DNA from: Annona cherimola
Lineage: Eukaryota; Streptophyta; Magnoliopsida; Magnoliales; Annonaceae
Reading direction: 5' to 3'
DNA: 64,000 nucleotides
NCBI GenBank assembly: GCA_030490835.1
Contig: CM059975.1
Location: forward strand, 3,623,579 to 3,687,578
Part shown: positions 22,552 through 35,134 of the stretch, piece by piece
How the letters are laid out: every line of letters starts with the position of its first letter
How positions within the stretch are numbered: position 1 is the stretch's first letter
Program-made: the position numbers and the translations under genes
Notes under the pieces: generated by a model
The model's database searches: none
Told to the model about the DNA's origin: nothing
What the model saw: the letters and a program-made list of their open reading frames with translations, nothing else

Positions 22552-23351
22552 GGGATTTATTCAGGTGCATTCGGACTGCACTCGAATTACCCTGCAGACG
22601 CCCCATCCGCCCGTTCATTTCAGCAGGTGAAATCTGCGCCACTTGTTCCATCGTGTGTGTACGTGTAGAGGGAGACGGCGAGCCGAATGAGACTGCGCAT
22701 ACACGCGCTCAAAACTTCGGAGAATGCATTTTCCCGCTCATCCCTCCCATTTCGAAAACGGAGACGACGACGTTGCTGCCGCTACTGCTCTCGAATCTCC
22801 TTCTCCGTCGAGATTTTGAAGATCTCCGTCGAGATTTCGAAGTTCTCCGTCGATTCCGAAGTTCCGCGTCGACGGAAGGGGTCGTCTTCTCCGAAAATCC
22901 GCATGCGGATGGGAGGCACGTTTGCTGTGCAGTTATAATCCGCATGTGGATTTTCGGAGAAGACGACCCACACACAGTACCTTCCGTCGATGCGGAACTT
23001 CGGAATCGATCACAGAACTTCGAAATCGACGGAGAAGGAGAAATCGACAAAGAAGGAGATTTGAGAGCAGCAGCGGCAGCAGCAGTGGTGTCTCCGTTTT
23101 CGAAATAGGAGGGATGAGCGGAATATTTCGGGTGGGTTTTTGTGGATTTTCAGTCCACCGAGCGGGAAAATGTAGGAAAATGCATTCTTCGAATTTTTGC
23201 GCGCATGTACGTGCGTCTTCGTTCGACTCGTCGTCTCTCTCTACACGCACAATCGGACAAGCGTCGTAGATTTCGCCCGTTGAAATGAACGGGCGGATGG
23301 GGCATCTGCAGGGTAATTCGGGTGCAGTCCGAATGCACCTAAATAAATCCC
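22552..23351. mobile_element. 800-bp GC-rich foldback element
   Basis: Two arms of about 370 bp are inverted copies of one another. The ends are GGGATTTATTCAGGTGCATT and AATGCACCTAAATAAATCCC; the pair GTGCAGTCCGAATG/CATTCGGACTGCAC lies just inside. The element is far richer in GC and CpG than its surroundings. The centre (about 22885-22965) pairs CTTCTCCGAAAATCCGCATG with its inverse. Each arm contains several CCGTCGA-GATTT/CGAAGTTC repeats. Both flanks show ATA, a possible 3-bp target duplication. The overlapping reading frames on both strands mirror the palindrome and look like no protein I know. Most likely a non-autonomous DNA transposon of unknown superfamily. Confidence 0.8.
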
Positions 23352-24742
23352 ATATATATATATATTATTCGCCATCCAGAAAATCCTTTACCTGATGACC
23401 ATGTGCTGAAGAAGTTAATATATTTCTCAACGCGAGTGTATTATTTGAATGTCGGAGTATAAAGTTAAATCACCCGTGACTCCCTCACCTAATCTGCAAC
23501 TTCAGGTCCAAGTTAAAATCATGGCTAGTTAATCGAGGAATCTCACACTCACAGCAATTGTTGTTGGGAGATGGCACATCCGCTTTGGATCATCGCAATC
23601 TAATCCTTTCAAAGGATAGTGGGGGAATCCTTTTTTTTCTCTTCTTTTGAACTAGACAGTGGGGGAATTTGATTGTATCCTAATTGCATAAAATGGGAAA
23701 AATCACAAGCCGGAATTCGATGATCAATAGAAGCTAACGCTGAAAGGGACAGGACAAGGCATCAGAATAAGCCCGGAAAGAATTCCCATTCCTATTTAGT
23801 GGCCAACCAACGCAGATGGAGTTTTCTGTGTTTCCATTCACGGCTTTTTTTTAGTTGATTCGTACACACCAGCGCATAGTTTGCGGATGCCCTGTTCCTC
23901 GTGGACCCTTGTACTGTTTTGTGTTTAATTATCTTAACTTAATTCATGGTTTTAACGTACGAAAGCAGGAAATTGTGTATCTGGTTACGAGGAATGTCAT
24001 AATTTCGTGATATTTGGCACCAATTCCTGCTGCTGGAGTCATGAAATATCATGACATTTCACGATGTTTGGTGCAACCAAACTAAGCACGAACAACTAAA
24101 TAAATAGAATATTTAAAACGAAGAGCTTACCAATATTGTGCTGAGAGCATCTTTTCTATTCCTTCAGACACGCCAAACGAGCACATGATACAATCTCTCT
24201 TCCCCGAATGAGCCGTCTTTTTCACATCTATTGCCTTAAAAATCAGGTGGGTTGCAATGACCAATAACCAGTTAGCAACAAATGGGTAGCACCACTCCAA
24301 TAAAGGTTAGAATCTCATACTTTCATCGAGTTGTGGTCTGGCCCAAATCCAAACTCGAGAGAAGCAGAGCATGCGAAAATGAACCATTTCTCTCTCAACA
24401 AGATTCATCAAAATCCACGAGGTAGAAATAATTTCTACACTGCAATGATTACACAACAAAGTCTAATCCTCCTAATCTTATATACAACACATCCCCAGAA
24501 AACATTCCCGAGGGGAAAATCCTGCTAGACCCATTTCTCTCTTACCAAACAGACACCGAACAATCACATATCATACACAGGCCTCATGAAAAAGGAAATG
24601 GGTATAGAAGGATTCCATCTGGGCTCCACCAACCATCACAATAATCACAGAAACATCCAAATCAGATATCGCCACTGTGTTTATCAATACCACTGCTCTG
24701 AATATACCCAATCAATCAAGAACATCGTCGCCATCCTCGCCG
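23352..24742. other. Non-coding; 3' flank of the second MGNC gene
   Basis: No gene recognised. 23950-24110 contains several related TTTCRTGATATTTGGYRC words in direct and inverted orientation (a small decayed palindromic repeat). The right end presumably holds the 3' UTR of the minus-strand gene that follows. Confidence 0.5.
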
Positions 24743-25096
24743 TCAATTCATTTCTGGGATGCTTTGCAGCGCCGGCTTCCATGGCCGATGCCGCAGCTGC
24801 TGGCTCTCGGTGCTGCCAGCGTCAATGAGCTGGGTGAGCAGCTGCTCGAAAGTCATTCCTTGAACGTCGAACTTCCCCAGTAATTCTTGCAATTGCTTCT
24901 TGGAGATCTTGATCTTCACCTCTGTCGAAGAGACTGCCCTCTTGCCCCTCAACAAGGTCTCTTCTTCCGTCGACTCTTCCTTCTTTGTAGCCTTTCTGTG
25001 GCTGCCGTTGATGGAACGGTCGTGTTCGGGATCCAACGGGCTCCAATCCTCACCGGCCCATGTCATCTTGGATGGGTGTCTCAAACAATTCCCCAT
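24743..25096 (-). CDS. Small MGNC protein of an unnamed plant family (paralogue 2)
   Basis: Intronless, 117 aa, minus strand. The frame is open upstream to 25351, but I place the start at the ATG at 25094-25096. It gives the conserved MGNC N-terminus (Gly2 for myristoylation, Cys4 for palmitoylation) and lies downstream of a good TATA box. Residues 11-58 are polar and charged. The core at 59-91 reads EVKIKISKKQLQELLGKFD, then MTFEQLLTQLI. The C-terminus is RPWKPALQSIPEMN. Core and C-terminus match the gene at 14050-14421; the middle does not. Molecular function is unknown to me. A role at the plasma membrane is inferred only from the lipidation signal. Confidence 0.9.
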   Translation of the reverse strand: MGNCLRHPSKMTWAGEDWSPLDPEHDRSINGSHRKATKKEESTEEETLLRGKRAVSSTEVKIKISKKQLQELLGKFDVQGMTFEQLLTQLIDAGSTESQQLRHRPWKPALQSIPEMN

Positions 25097-25268
25097 TCTT
25101 GATTTTGATGAGGAAGGATGACGGTTTCGAGATCCAATGCAGGAAGCAAGGAATGAACGTCGAACGAAGGAGAGCAGAGCAGAGTCCTTTTTTCCTTTCG
25201 TCTGAGATTTCTTGAATGCAGCAGGGAGAAGGAAGGAATGAAGGTTTGGAAGAAGGAGAGCACGGCCG

Positions 25269-25276
25269 TTTATATA
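25269..25276 (-). promoter_or_regulatory. TATA box of the second MGNC gene
   Basis: The minus strand reads CTCTATATAAAC, a strong plant TATA box. Transcription would start around 25235-25245, giving a leader of about 145 nt. That excludes the in-frame upstream ATG at 25351 and the overlapping ATG at 25263. Confidence 0.7.
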
Positions 25277-26040
25277 GAGCAGCAAATGCGAGGAAATGTG
25301 AAGGATAAGCATTTGCGTGCTCGGCCGCGCGCGTTGAGCTGGATAATACAAATGATTTACATTTTGGTTGAATACGATGCGTCCATTAATAAAATTATGA
25401 ATAAAAATTAATAAAACACCTGTGATGTTTATTTATCTTTAGAAATTCTGGAAAATGAGAGTTATCCCTTAATCTTGTCTTCTTCTGATAATAAGTGAAT
25501 ATGTTAAAGAAAATTATGATATTCGATGTTTTATCAGAAATTATATGGATTATTTTCATAATTAGGAGATATTTTGACGTTACGGATCTCGTATTTATAA
25601 CATTCCTTAGGCATGTTACGTTGGGCGCGTGGAGAACCAATGCGAATAGGAAGAGGTAGAACCACAGACGCTCACCGTGCGAAACGCATGCGTGAGAAAA
25701 CGTCAACAGACCAGCTATTTTCCCTCCATCGCGGTGCGTTGTCGATAAACGTCGAGGCCGACGTGGCAGCCGTTCGACGACTCGGGCTCATCCATTTCGT
25801 ATGTACAAACCACATTATACAAGAAACTAAGCTCATATGCTTATTTAATCACATTATTTTAACAATCCATTTTTTCTGGAACTTATAATTCCCTAATAAT
25901 TTGAAAAATCTTATAAACTAATCTTCAGATGCAGTAAGTAATTATCCTTCTATCACATTAGACGCCTAAAAGTGGACGGTAAAAATGTTGGGGAGAAATG
26001 TAAAGCGAGGCTAAGCTAGGTTAACTCACATGACAATGTA
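25277..26040. other. Non-coding upstream region of the second MGNC gene
   Basis: AT-rich, with a more GC-rich patch at 25610-25800. No gene or clear repeat recognised. Confidence 0.5.
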
Positions 26041-27100
26041 CGTCGCGGCGGAGGATGAAAGAAAGATTCAAACCAATCTATCTGCCACGTAAGAGCTGTG
26101 TATCCGACATGGCATGTGTTTGGTTGACCACATCCGACCCACATTCACGAGAGATGGGATTTTGGTCCGCACTCGCTGACGTAAGAAGCAGGCTGGAAGG
26201 CTTTGCTTTTGGATGTGGTCGGCTCGGTAGCCGGTGCTGTCGGTCACATTTCGCGGTATCGGCTCTTGCGTGGGTGGCTCCTTTCGAGTTTTGAGCAGAA
26301 AATAGGCAATCGCTTCATCATAGCCGTCCCACTTATCAGATAAATCGACTGATGAATGAATTTTGTAATGTCCAATCCGGATTACGGTACAAACAATTGG
26401 ACCAGTTGGATATCGGATATGAGCTGAGTCGAGTTGAGCCGGGCAGCTTACCGACTGACGGCAGAGTCCGTTGCTTACCACCTGTGTGCCGACCACGTGT
26501 GGGAAGTCCATGTGGATTAAGGAAGTGTCTTGGTGTGAACGCGGTTCTGGATAGAATATGTGCGCTTCTAAAGTAGGTGTGAACGCGGCTCTGGATGGCA
26601 TCTTTTTGCTTTGCCGTGTTGGCGTTCGGTGCTCTGGCAGAAGTTGGTGGTTGATACGCGGCCTTCTGCCAGCTGGTCGCATGTGTGGAGTACAGGAAAA
26701 TGGATTTCCATTTCCAAATAACCCTGTAAAAGAGAATGAGGCATGTGACAATCAGGAAAATCTCGCTTTACTGCAGCAGGAGTCTCTTCAGAAGCACCTC
26801 GGGGATTCTCTGGACTCTGGAGACTGTTTAATTTTGGACAGAGTACTATGGCTCGCAGTAGCATGAGTCCAATGACCGGCTTCGCTCTCCATCTTTTCGT
26901 GTCCTTGTAAGGGTGGTTTTTGCTGTTGTCGTTTTTACCGCCCCTGGTAAATAAAAGGAGCCCGGATTGGAACGGGGAGCAATGTGCGCCGTGCCGCCAC
27001 GTGCCCGTGCACCCCTCCTCCCTAGCATTTGGCGTCACTTCCCCACGCGTCGCATAAGTGGCTGTGTGCACCATGCTGGTCCAATGACTTTGCATCGACC
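26041..27100. other. Unrecognised moderately GC-rich block with long overlapping frames
   Basis: Open frames occur on the minus strand (26068-26751, 227 aa; 26568-27095, 175 aa) and on the plus strand. None shows a motif, signal peptide or repeat I recognise, and their mutual overlap suggests compositional effects. A direct repeat, GGTGTGAACGCGGYTCTGGAT, occurs at about 26532 and 26577. It could be an exon or promoter island, or captured sequence in a transposon. I cannot decide. Confidence 0.3.
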
Positions 27101-29735
27101 CTTTTTCTGATTACTGAGCATTCTTGGAGCGCTTGATACCACCTCATTCATGGGCTGGAAAATTATTTTTCATTTCTAAAAAGTATTTCTTAACTTCAAT
27201 ATTCTTATTTCATTCACCTTAAAATCTCGTTTTCTGATACATAACAGTTTTTCTTCTACAAGTTTTAACATTATTTTTATTTTTAACAAATACCAACTCT
27301 TATCATCCAATTTTTCATCCAAATCTCATTCTATGAAATGAACCCAAACAAGCATGTTAAGGACCATCCAATTATATTGCATCCACGCTTTAGTGTAGGG
27401 TGGCATGCATCTTGGGCATACCTTTGCCCACGTCCCAAGTTCAGTTCAGGAAAACAACATGTTCGTCTCGGGTGTCGAATCGAGGCCCATTTTTTTTTTT
27501 TTAAAAAAAAAAAAAAGATCATCCCATTGTATTGAATTAGGTGTGAGATTTTCAACTTTCAATACTAATTTTTCATTCTATAAATAAAGTTTCATTTTTA
27601 ATACAAAAAGTATTCTTGTAGTATTTTCGTTTCCAACATAATCTCATTTTCAAATACACAATGGCTCTTTCTTATCTAATCTCTTACGCAAATTAAATTA
27701 AAACAAGCCGTTGAAATAAAAAATAATAAATATAATACTAAGGTGAGAAAATACAAACGAAACTATCTATATTCTTTGACCGTGGCATTTGAATCGGTAT
27801 TAAAATAACCGAAATCCCAAAAAAGCTGGCATGCCGTGACTGCAGTTTCTCAATCAGATTGCTCCTCCACGCGAAGAAAAGAAGAAAAAATAAATATAGA
27901 AAGTGCTATCGACAATAAATAAATATAGAAAAAAGCTGTGCTGTTTTTGACTCCTTCATTTACTATTGTCTACAATATTGCTAGCGAACGAGCACCATCG
28001 TGAATGCTGATAGCCTAATATGGCTCTTGCTCGGGATCTTGAGCGAGGCTTATCGCCGTGTGGCCCGCATGACTTTGACATCATCAATGGCATCACGGGA
28101 TTTTGAGAAGGGCGAAGACCACATCAAAACGGGGCCCATACTACCAATGGTCTGAATCAGTAGAAGAGCTTAATTCTGACCAGGATCGCCTTGACTCAAT
28201 CTTTCATTCGTTCTCCTTTCAGCATTACCAGGTCGGGTAGTGATTTTATGCACGCCGGTGCGCTTCAGTGCACTAGCTTTTGATCGAGCTTGATTGCAAT
28301 ATCAGATGTTATAGTGTATATATACTAATAAAAAAGTGATAAAATTGCAAAATTTTTAAATATTATAGACATATTTGCTATTTTATTATTTTATATCTTT
28401 TACGCTATTATTATTTTAAAATTTTCTACAAATTTGTCTACAACATTTACAAAAATTGCAATTATATCACTTGATTTAAATGACATTATTATCATTTTAT
28501 AAAAAAAATCTAACAGTGCCTTAATGGAACGGACATACTTGTTACTTGTTATTTCATGCAAATCTTATAGATATATTTTCAATTTTAGCTAACTTAGGGA
28601 CAAAAATACAATATTGGTCAAACAAATGCAATTTCGCCACTTGATCGCATCACATATATTTTATTCTGAATTTTGGTTCATAGTCTTACAACTCGACAAA
28701 GATATGCTATGTGATCAATTTTGAAAATATATAAATTTAATTTGATATAATTTTAAAGATATTTTAAAAATCTTAAAACCATATGAAATCAAACATATGA
28801 CACATCTTTATTTTTTTTGGAAAGTCTTCAATATCTTTATTGGTTCTACTAGATTTTCAAAAAAAAAAAAATCATTCACACCTGCCACATCTAATTTTTT
28901 TAGAAAAATAAAAAAGTGATGCAATAAAATAATTGTAACAATTAAGAGTTAAAAATAAAGATAAAGTCCTACATAGACCTTAAAAAAGATAAAGTATATA
29001 GTGTACTTGTAGAAATACAAAAAATAATTATAATATAAAATTTATAACAAAAAAAATATAGGATAGTTTTAGGATATTAAATCATGTCAAAGATATGTAA
29101 GAAAGGAGGAAGAAAAATTTTGTTTTTTGCATTTTACCAAATGAACCTCGCTGGGTTTAAAGGAGGTCTTGAGGACTTGTTCAACTGCAATACAAGGGAT
29201 GAAAAGGCGCTAATGATAGGGGATTAAGATAACGTATATATGTCAAAATAAAATAGATATAAGATAAAGGTTAAAAATAAAAATAATATAATAAAAAGCA
29301 GGAAGCTAATCGTTATAATTTTGGAATTTTGCTTTTTATACCAATTGAACACTCCGAAAGGACATGAGGCTTTCAATGGATAGGTTCAACTCTTTTATTA
29401 GAAATAATAAAATTCAGCAACAACACCTAATTAATATTATAGATTTGATTTATGAATAACAATTAATTAATGCTGGAGACGCTTAATTAAAAGTAATATA
29501 AAAGCCAAACCAAAATTACTTGGTCCATAAGTAAGCGATCATTTGAAAACAAGGAACAAACAAGACAAAACAACAAAGCTAATGTTGAGCTGTAGTCGAT
29601 TAATCAAAAGGTGAAAAAATAGGCTTGAGGGCGATCAATTCCACTGATTGTATGGAGTCACGGATCGAGTACCAAAAGCAACCGTGTGGTGAGGCCACCA
29701 AATGCAAAGAATTCTCACTTGGATATACATATATA
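27101..29735. other. Non-coding
   Basis: AT-rich to very AT-rich. A T run followed at once by an A run forms a simple hairpin at about 27490-27515. No gene or well-bounded element recognised. 28260-28300 has GCACGCCGGTGCGC, a short GC-rich palindrome reminiscent of the tip modules in the foldback family, but without the family arms. Confidence 0.45.
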
Positions 29736-30017
29736 GGGTGTGTTTGGTAATGAATAAAACTTTTGATGAAAACTTTTGTGGAGTAAAAGTTGTTAAATGA
29801 TGTGATATGATAGGAGTAATGATGAGTAGTAAAGAGAATAAAGTTAAAGTAGATATGTTAGTTATGTAGATAGTTGCGTAGAAATGATTGAAAAGTAGGG
29901 TAGTTTATATAGAAAAATGTGAAAAAATGATTAAAAAATATGATAGTTGTGGAAAATGAAAAGTTTTAGATTGAAAAGTTTTAACTTGACATTTTCTATC
30001 AATTGCCAAACACACCC
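29736..30017 (+). mobile_element. MITE of the TGTGTTTGG family, copy 1
   Basis: About 282 bp with terminal inverted repeats GGGTGTGTTTGG and CCAAACACACCC. The interior contains AAATGATGTGATATGATAGG, TGATTGAAAAGTAGGGTAGT and GAAAAGTTTTAGATTGAAA. Possible 8-bp flanks are CATATATA and ATTATATA (imperfect). It is closely related to copies at 34669-34934 and 45320-45610 and to older fragments near 8.1, 15.1, 22.2, 32.4 and 42.6 kb. Non-coding; the 8-bp duplication would fit hAT but is not proven. Confidence 0.85.
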
Positions 30018-31057
30018 ATTATATACTTTTACAAATTATAGATAATTACAACAAGTTGATTATCATTGTAAATATATTCACATTATAACGTTACTGTGAC
30101 AACACGATGACGACATGAATATATTTGTAATTATAATTAAACTATGTACCTAAGGAAATTTGAACAACCTTGATCGGTCCTACTTTGCCCAAAAGTCATT
30201 GATGCCACGGATGATGCCAACTTACTGTGGGTCACACATTTGCTACGAAATACTATCGCGCTCATACACTCATCAGCAAAGAAATATTGTAACATATATC
30301 GACTGCTCTTACAGTAATTGGTGGGCCTCACTCAAAATCTTTGGTGGGCGCATGGCTGAGGACGTAGATAAATCATAAATGTCGACAAAAGGAGTCAAAG
30401 ACATGCAAATATGCAATACGGCCACCACCCACCTCCTTACCTATCATTTTGTTTAATTTTTTCTGGTTTCATGGAGAAACGAAGTTGGGTTGGAAGATCG
30501 CATGCAACCCCCCTTTATTTTGAAGGAATTTTCCCTTTTTTTATTTTATAATTAAAGGGTCTACGAACACCAAGTCAAATAATATTGCGATTAACATGGT
30601 CCAAAAGCATCAGAGATATATAATCCAAAGACTAGTCACCACGGTAGCAGAATCGTTGGAGTTTTCTTTCTCCTTTTCCCACTAAACCTCCCTCCTTATA
30701 TCATTGTTTATCAGCATGGGAGTAGCATGAGTCCAAGATATGAGTCAGAATATCAATGCTCATGGCCACCATCGTCAGCTCCAAGCAGCTTTGACTTGTC
30801 GACGTTTTTATCCGTACATGCTCAACTCAAGTTGCCGTCCCTGTGACTTGTTCTCACCTAACGTCCTGAACCCGGCTTTATTAGGACAACTTCCGTCTTT
30901 TAAACCGTTTCCATAAATGACTCAGAGTGGAGAAGCAAAGAATTTTTATTATTATTTTTTTTTCAAACAGCACTTCGCTGATGTTATAAAAAAATTGTAC
31001 TATTCAATGGTAATCCTCAAACCCTTCCTTTACGCAACCCATCCATTTTTATATCTT
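30018..31057. other. Non-coding
   Basis: No gene recognised. Short frames at 30137-30378 on both strands have no known motif. Confidence 0.5.
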
Positions 31058-31534
31058 CGATAATTAGTGGTAAATTTACTTTATTTATTGTATTTAACTT
31101 CATTTGTTCGGAGTTTGAATGGAACGAGGATAAGAAGAGAATGAAATGAGAATTTCGGATATAAGAATACGGAAATGGATAAAGGTGTATTGAGATTGAA
31201 AAAAGTTATATTGAAAATGAAAAATAGACAATTTTTTGAAAATAAAAAAGATGATTTTAGAAAACAGGAAATTCCATTTTGGGACCATCTCACTCCGATA
31301 ATTGGTGGTAAATCCACTTTATCTATTATATTTAATATAACTTATTCAGAGTTTGAATAGAATAAGAATAAGATAAGAATGAAATGTGAATTTAGGATAT
31401 AAGGATATGGGAATAGACAAAGTTGTATTAGGATTAGAAAAAGAGTATTCAAAATGACAAAAGAAAGCAAGTTTTTGAAAATGAAAAAAGTGATTTTGGA
31501 AAAAAGGATATTCCATTCTAGGATCATCCCATCC
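31058..31534. repeat. Degenerate 237-bp tandem duplication
   Basis: Two diverged copies begin CGATAATTRGTGGTAAATYY at 31058 and 31295. Both continue through CTTTATYTATT, GAGTTTGAATRGAA, GAATTTMGGATATAAG, TTTTTGAAAAT and end GGRAATTCCATT or similar. Old duplication, non-coding. Confidence 0.75.
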
Positions 31535-32339
31535 TAGCTATAAACAACCATATTATTATAGAAATTCCCCCCAAGTATCTTTACAAATTTCCCTACTATT
31601 AACAAAGGAGAAGACTAAGCACTCCTCACCGTAGAGATAAAGCTCCCACATGAAACTCAAATCTTATGACCAATGTCATGCATGCCAAATGCTGGTGCCA
31701 ATCAGGATACACTTGATTGAAGTCTCATGCATATTTTTTATTTTGATGAAACTTAGTTTTCTTAGTAAATATAATATATAAAGTATATTTTCCATTAACC
31801 ATCAATATATTAAAAAATAAAGGGGTTTACATAGAACCCTTACACCTTCTATTTAAACATCATTTACATACACAATGATATTATATCAGAATTTGGGTTC
31901 TAATGAAACCATTATCTTCATTTAGTATTTAATCTATAATTATAAACTCATACATTAAAAATAAATTAGAATTACATGTAAAACATCCATAAGTCATCTA
32001 GGAACAACATATGTACTTTAATCATCTACATACAAGGTATGTTTGGTATTTGATAAAACTTTTGAATTAAAAAATTCTTTATATGTAAGTTTTTTATAAG
32101 GGCAAACTAATGTGATATGATAAAGCTATAAGGGGAATAGATTTCCGCAATAGATTTTCACTTGTTAGATGTTTCTATAAATGAGCTTTTAAACTTGTTG
32201 ACAATTTCAAATATTTGAAAATAAAAAACTTAAAAGTAAAAAAAGTGTCAAATTTTACAGGAAGTGTGATTTAAGTAAGACCTATACTTCCATAGAAATA
32301 AATAAATAATAATAAAAGGCAGGGATCACGAAGTTTTTT
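31535..32339. other. Non-coding
   Basis: AT-rich; 32038-32120 resembles the start of the TGTGTTTGG MITE (TATGTTTGGTATTTGATAAAAC, GTGATATGATAAA). No gene recognised. Confidence 0.45.
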
Positions 32340-32622
32340 TTAAGGTGTATTTGATAATCGTTAAAACTTGGCTATTTAAATTTTTTTACTTTTCATAATT
32401 ATTTTATTTTTAATCATTTCTTTATAATTTCTTATACAACTACTCAATATTTCAATAATTACTCGTACCACTATCCTATCTATTTTAATTTACTTTCATT
32501 ATTTTTTATCGTTACTCATATCACGTTACATCACTTTTCTTATTTTAAAACATTTTACACCAAACCAAAAATGTTTCTTTCAAATTTTTTTATCAAAAGT
32601 CAAACACATCCTTAAATAAAAA
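32340..32622 (-). mobile_element. Decayed MITE of the TGTGTTTGG family, minus orientation
   Basis: Ends are AAGGTGTATTTGATAAT and AAACACATCCTT. The interior has TTTTAATCATTTCTTTATAA, CTATCCTATCTATTTTAA and TCATATCACGTTACATCA, matching the reverse complement of the better preserved copies with many substitutions. Confidence 0.6.
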
Positions 32623-34668
32623 CTCGCTTTAGTCTTAAAAAAGTAATTTCCAATGGGGCATTTTAAAAAAAGCCTGACGTTGTCTTAGCTAAAAAGACGT
32701 TTGGTTATGACCTTCCCTAAAAAAAAAAGACGTTTGGTTACAGATACACACGTCGCTTTAATCTTTATCATTGATAACACAAAAATGCTACAACAAATAA
32801 TAATAATGACACCCAAGGTTACATCTAAGTGGGGTTCCCAACGTTCCCGTTGCATATTTATTTATATTAGACTCTTGTTCGGAGAAATGTTGCCTGCCGA
32901 CGCTATTCATTGGCTTAGGACCAAGTCCAAGCATATGTGCCCAACCATTGCACCAACGATTAAACAACAATATGTAGTTGAAAAATATCAAAATTCGAAT
33001 GAATCTCATGTGTGTGCGCTTGTTTTCAATGTTAGGTTTTATTATTATTTTTTATAGATATCACACATACGCGTGACTCGAGTTTATAGATTAGGGTTTC
33101 TTTCGACTCATCCACCGTGTGACATTGATCCATGTCTAACTATTTTAATAATCTTACACTAATTTTTAATTTCTACTTGTTATTATTGTTCAATTTCTAC
33201 TTGTTGGATGTTGTTCCTTTGCTTCAACATGATTTAAAGTTGAGAAAGCATAAAAATGTGAGTGGAAAAGAGAATTAAGCAACGAAATTAGTTGTAAAAT
33301 GAATAAACAAAAAATAGGATGTTCTTATAAAAATTTTGCGAATAGATAAAATATCACGCCAATGCATGTAAAGGAAGGATAAAAGAATGAATTTTTTACA
33401 TTCTTTTAACAGACTGTTAATTATGTTTTTATTAATAATTTTTTCGTATTATCATTAATTCCTTAACTAAGTATCACACAAATCAAAATGTCAAATAAGA
33501 AATTAAATATCTCGTGGTTCAATAATGAAGTAGAATTTTCACAAAAAACTTTAATTGGTTACTTACGTAGAACATAACATAGATTTTCGTTTGAAAAGAA
33601 AAGTTATAAAGAAAGAATTGGTTATAAGTTATGAACAACGAAAAACACACCTCCTATAAACTCTGCATTAAAAATATTAATCGTTAAAAAGGATTAATAT
33701 TACACCTTTCACAACTCTCACATGACGGAAGGAATTTTCCGTAAATATTTCTATATCAGGGGGCATCTATAAATCTCTATTACTAAGGAAGTTACAATAA
33801 CTCTAACACAAAATGCAAGACTCAAAACCACGCAGATATTGTGGCATCTTGGGCGCGTACCACCAGGGCGCTATGCCTGGTGGTGTTTATAATGAAACTT
33901 AACCAAAACTGTAGGTGTAAAACTTAAATTATAACTTTAACATTATTTGCAAAATTTAAACTTTAATTATATTTATACAATATGCTTGGGTTAAAATTCA
34001 GATTAACGTGCTTTTTCATTTAAATTAAAAGTGAGAAGTTCAAATTTTCATATGATATCTAGCAAATTATGTTAGTAAAAATGATAATATGAAGCCTAAT
34101 TCAATTTAAGAAGAATATAATAATATGTTGTATATTTCTAAGAGAAAAATATACTTTTTTCAAAATAAGATAAGAAAGAAAAAATGCAAGAATAAACATA
34201 AACGCAAATGAACATGATATAATTTATCTAGAATATGAGGGTAATTTGTAATTTCAGAAATTAAGTGGTAATTTAACTTTTGAAAATAATTCCCATATAA
34301 TTTAACCAAAATCATAAATAACCTACACGTCATGGTGATACAATAACTGTGTTATAACATTATGTGAGTTATTTATAATTATGGTTAAATTATGTAAGAG
34401 TTATTTGTATTTTTTGAAACTATGTGAGTACATTTGTAATTTCAATCAAACTAAATATATTTAAAAATTACACAGAATATAATTTCAATACCACATGCAT
34501 GGTTGAAACATAAATATAAATGATATAAAATATAAAAAAGCGCAAAATTGTTATTTAAATTATATATAACATATGTTGTATTAATAAAAAATTGTGTTTG
34601 GGTTTACTTGAATCGTAGCCTTGTTTCGATCACAAATAAGAGTTTCTTCAGTTAGAATTTCAAATAAT
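32623..34668. other. Non-coding
   Basis: Very AT-rich. The 118-aa plus-strand frame at 32701-33057 has no recognisable motif. A short direct repeat, AAAAGACGTTTGGTTA, occurs twice near 32695 and 32727. No gene recognised. Confidence 0.5.
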
Positions 34669-34934
34669 GGTGTGTTTGGAAATGGATAAAACTTTTGATG
34701 AAAAGTTTTAGAGAGTAAAAGTTGTCAAATGATGTGATATGATAAGGGTAATGATGAAGAGTAAAGATGATAAAGTTAAAATAGATAGGTTAATTGTATG
34801 GGTAGTTGTGTAGAAATGATTGAAAAGTAGGGTAGTTGTATGGGAAAATGTGAAAAAATGATTAAAAAATATGATAATTATAGCGAGTGAAAAGTTTTAG
34901 ATTGAAACATTTTTTCCTCGTTGCCAAACACACC
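34669..34934 (+). mobile_element. MITE of the TGTGTTTGG family, copy 2
   Basis: About 266 bp, GGTGTGTTTGG to CCAAACACACC. The interior is nearly colinear with the copy at 29736, including AAATGATGTGATATGATAAG and TGATTGAAAAGTAGGGTAGT. Non-coding. Confidence 0.85.
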
Positions 34935-35134
34935 CTAAACGAATTACTTTCTTTTCGTTCTTCGTGCGATGTTTGGGCTAACCCGGCCCCTAACTGAAAG
35001 TGAGCGCACTCAGAGTTCAGCTAATTTTTTAGAATAGGGCAATTTCCACTTGGCAAATCGCCACGATAACACATGCTAGAAAATTGTGCCGGCATTATAG
35101 CATTGGCAGGCCCTTTTGATGGTACGCTAGTTCA

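Noticed and set aside
22542..23338. Several ORFs of 60-190 aa on both strands
   Set aside because: They mirror each other across the foldback palindrome and have repeat-driven composition; no protein motif.
25081..25263. 60-aa ORF overlapping the second MGNC start, as an upstream ORF
   Set aside because: Its ATG lies upstream of the inferred transcription start.
25097..25351. 85-residue N-terminal extension of the second MGNC protein
   Set aside because: A TATA box at 25269-25276 puts transcription start inside this stretch, the paralogue starts at MGNC, and Gly2 is needed for the lipidation pattern.
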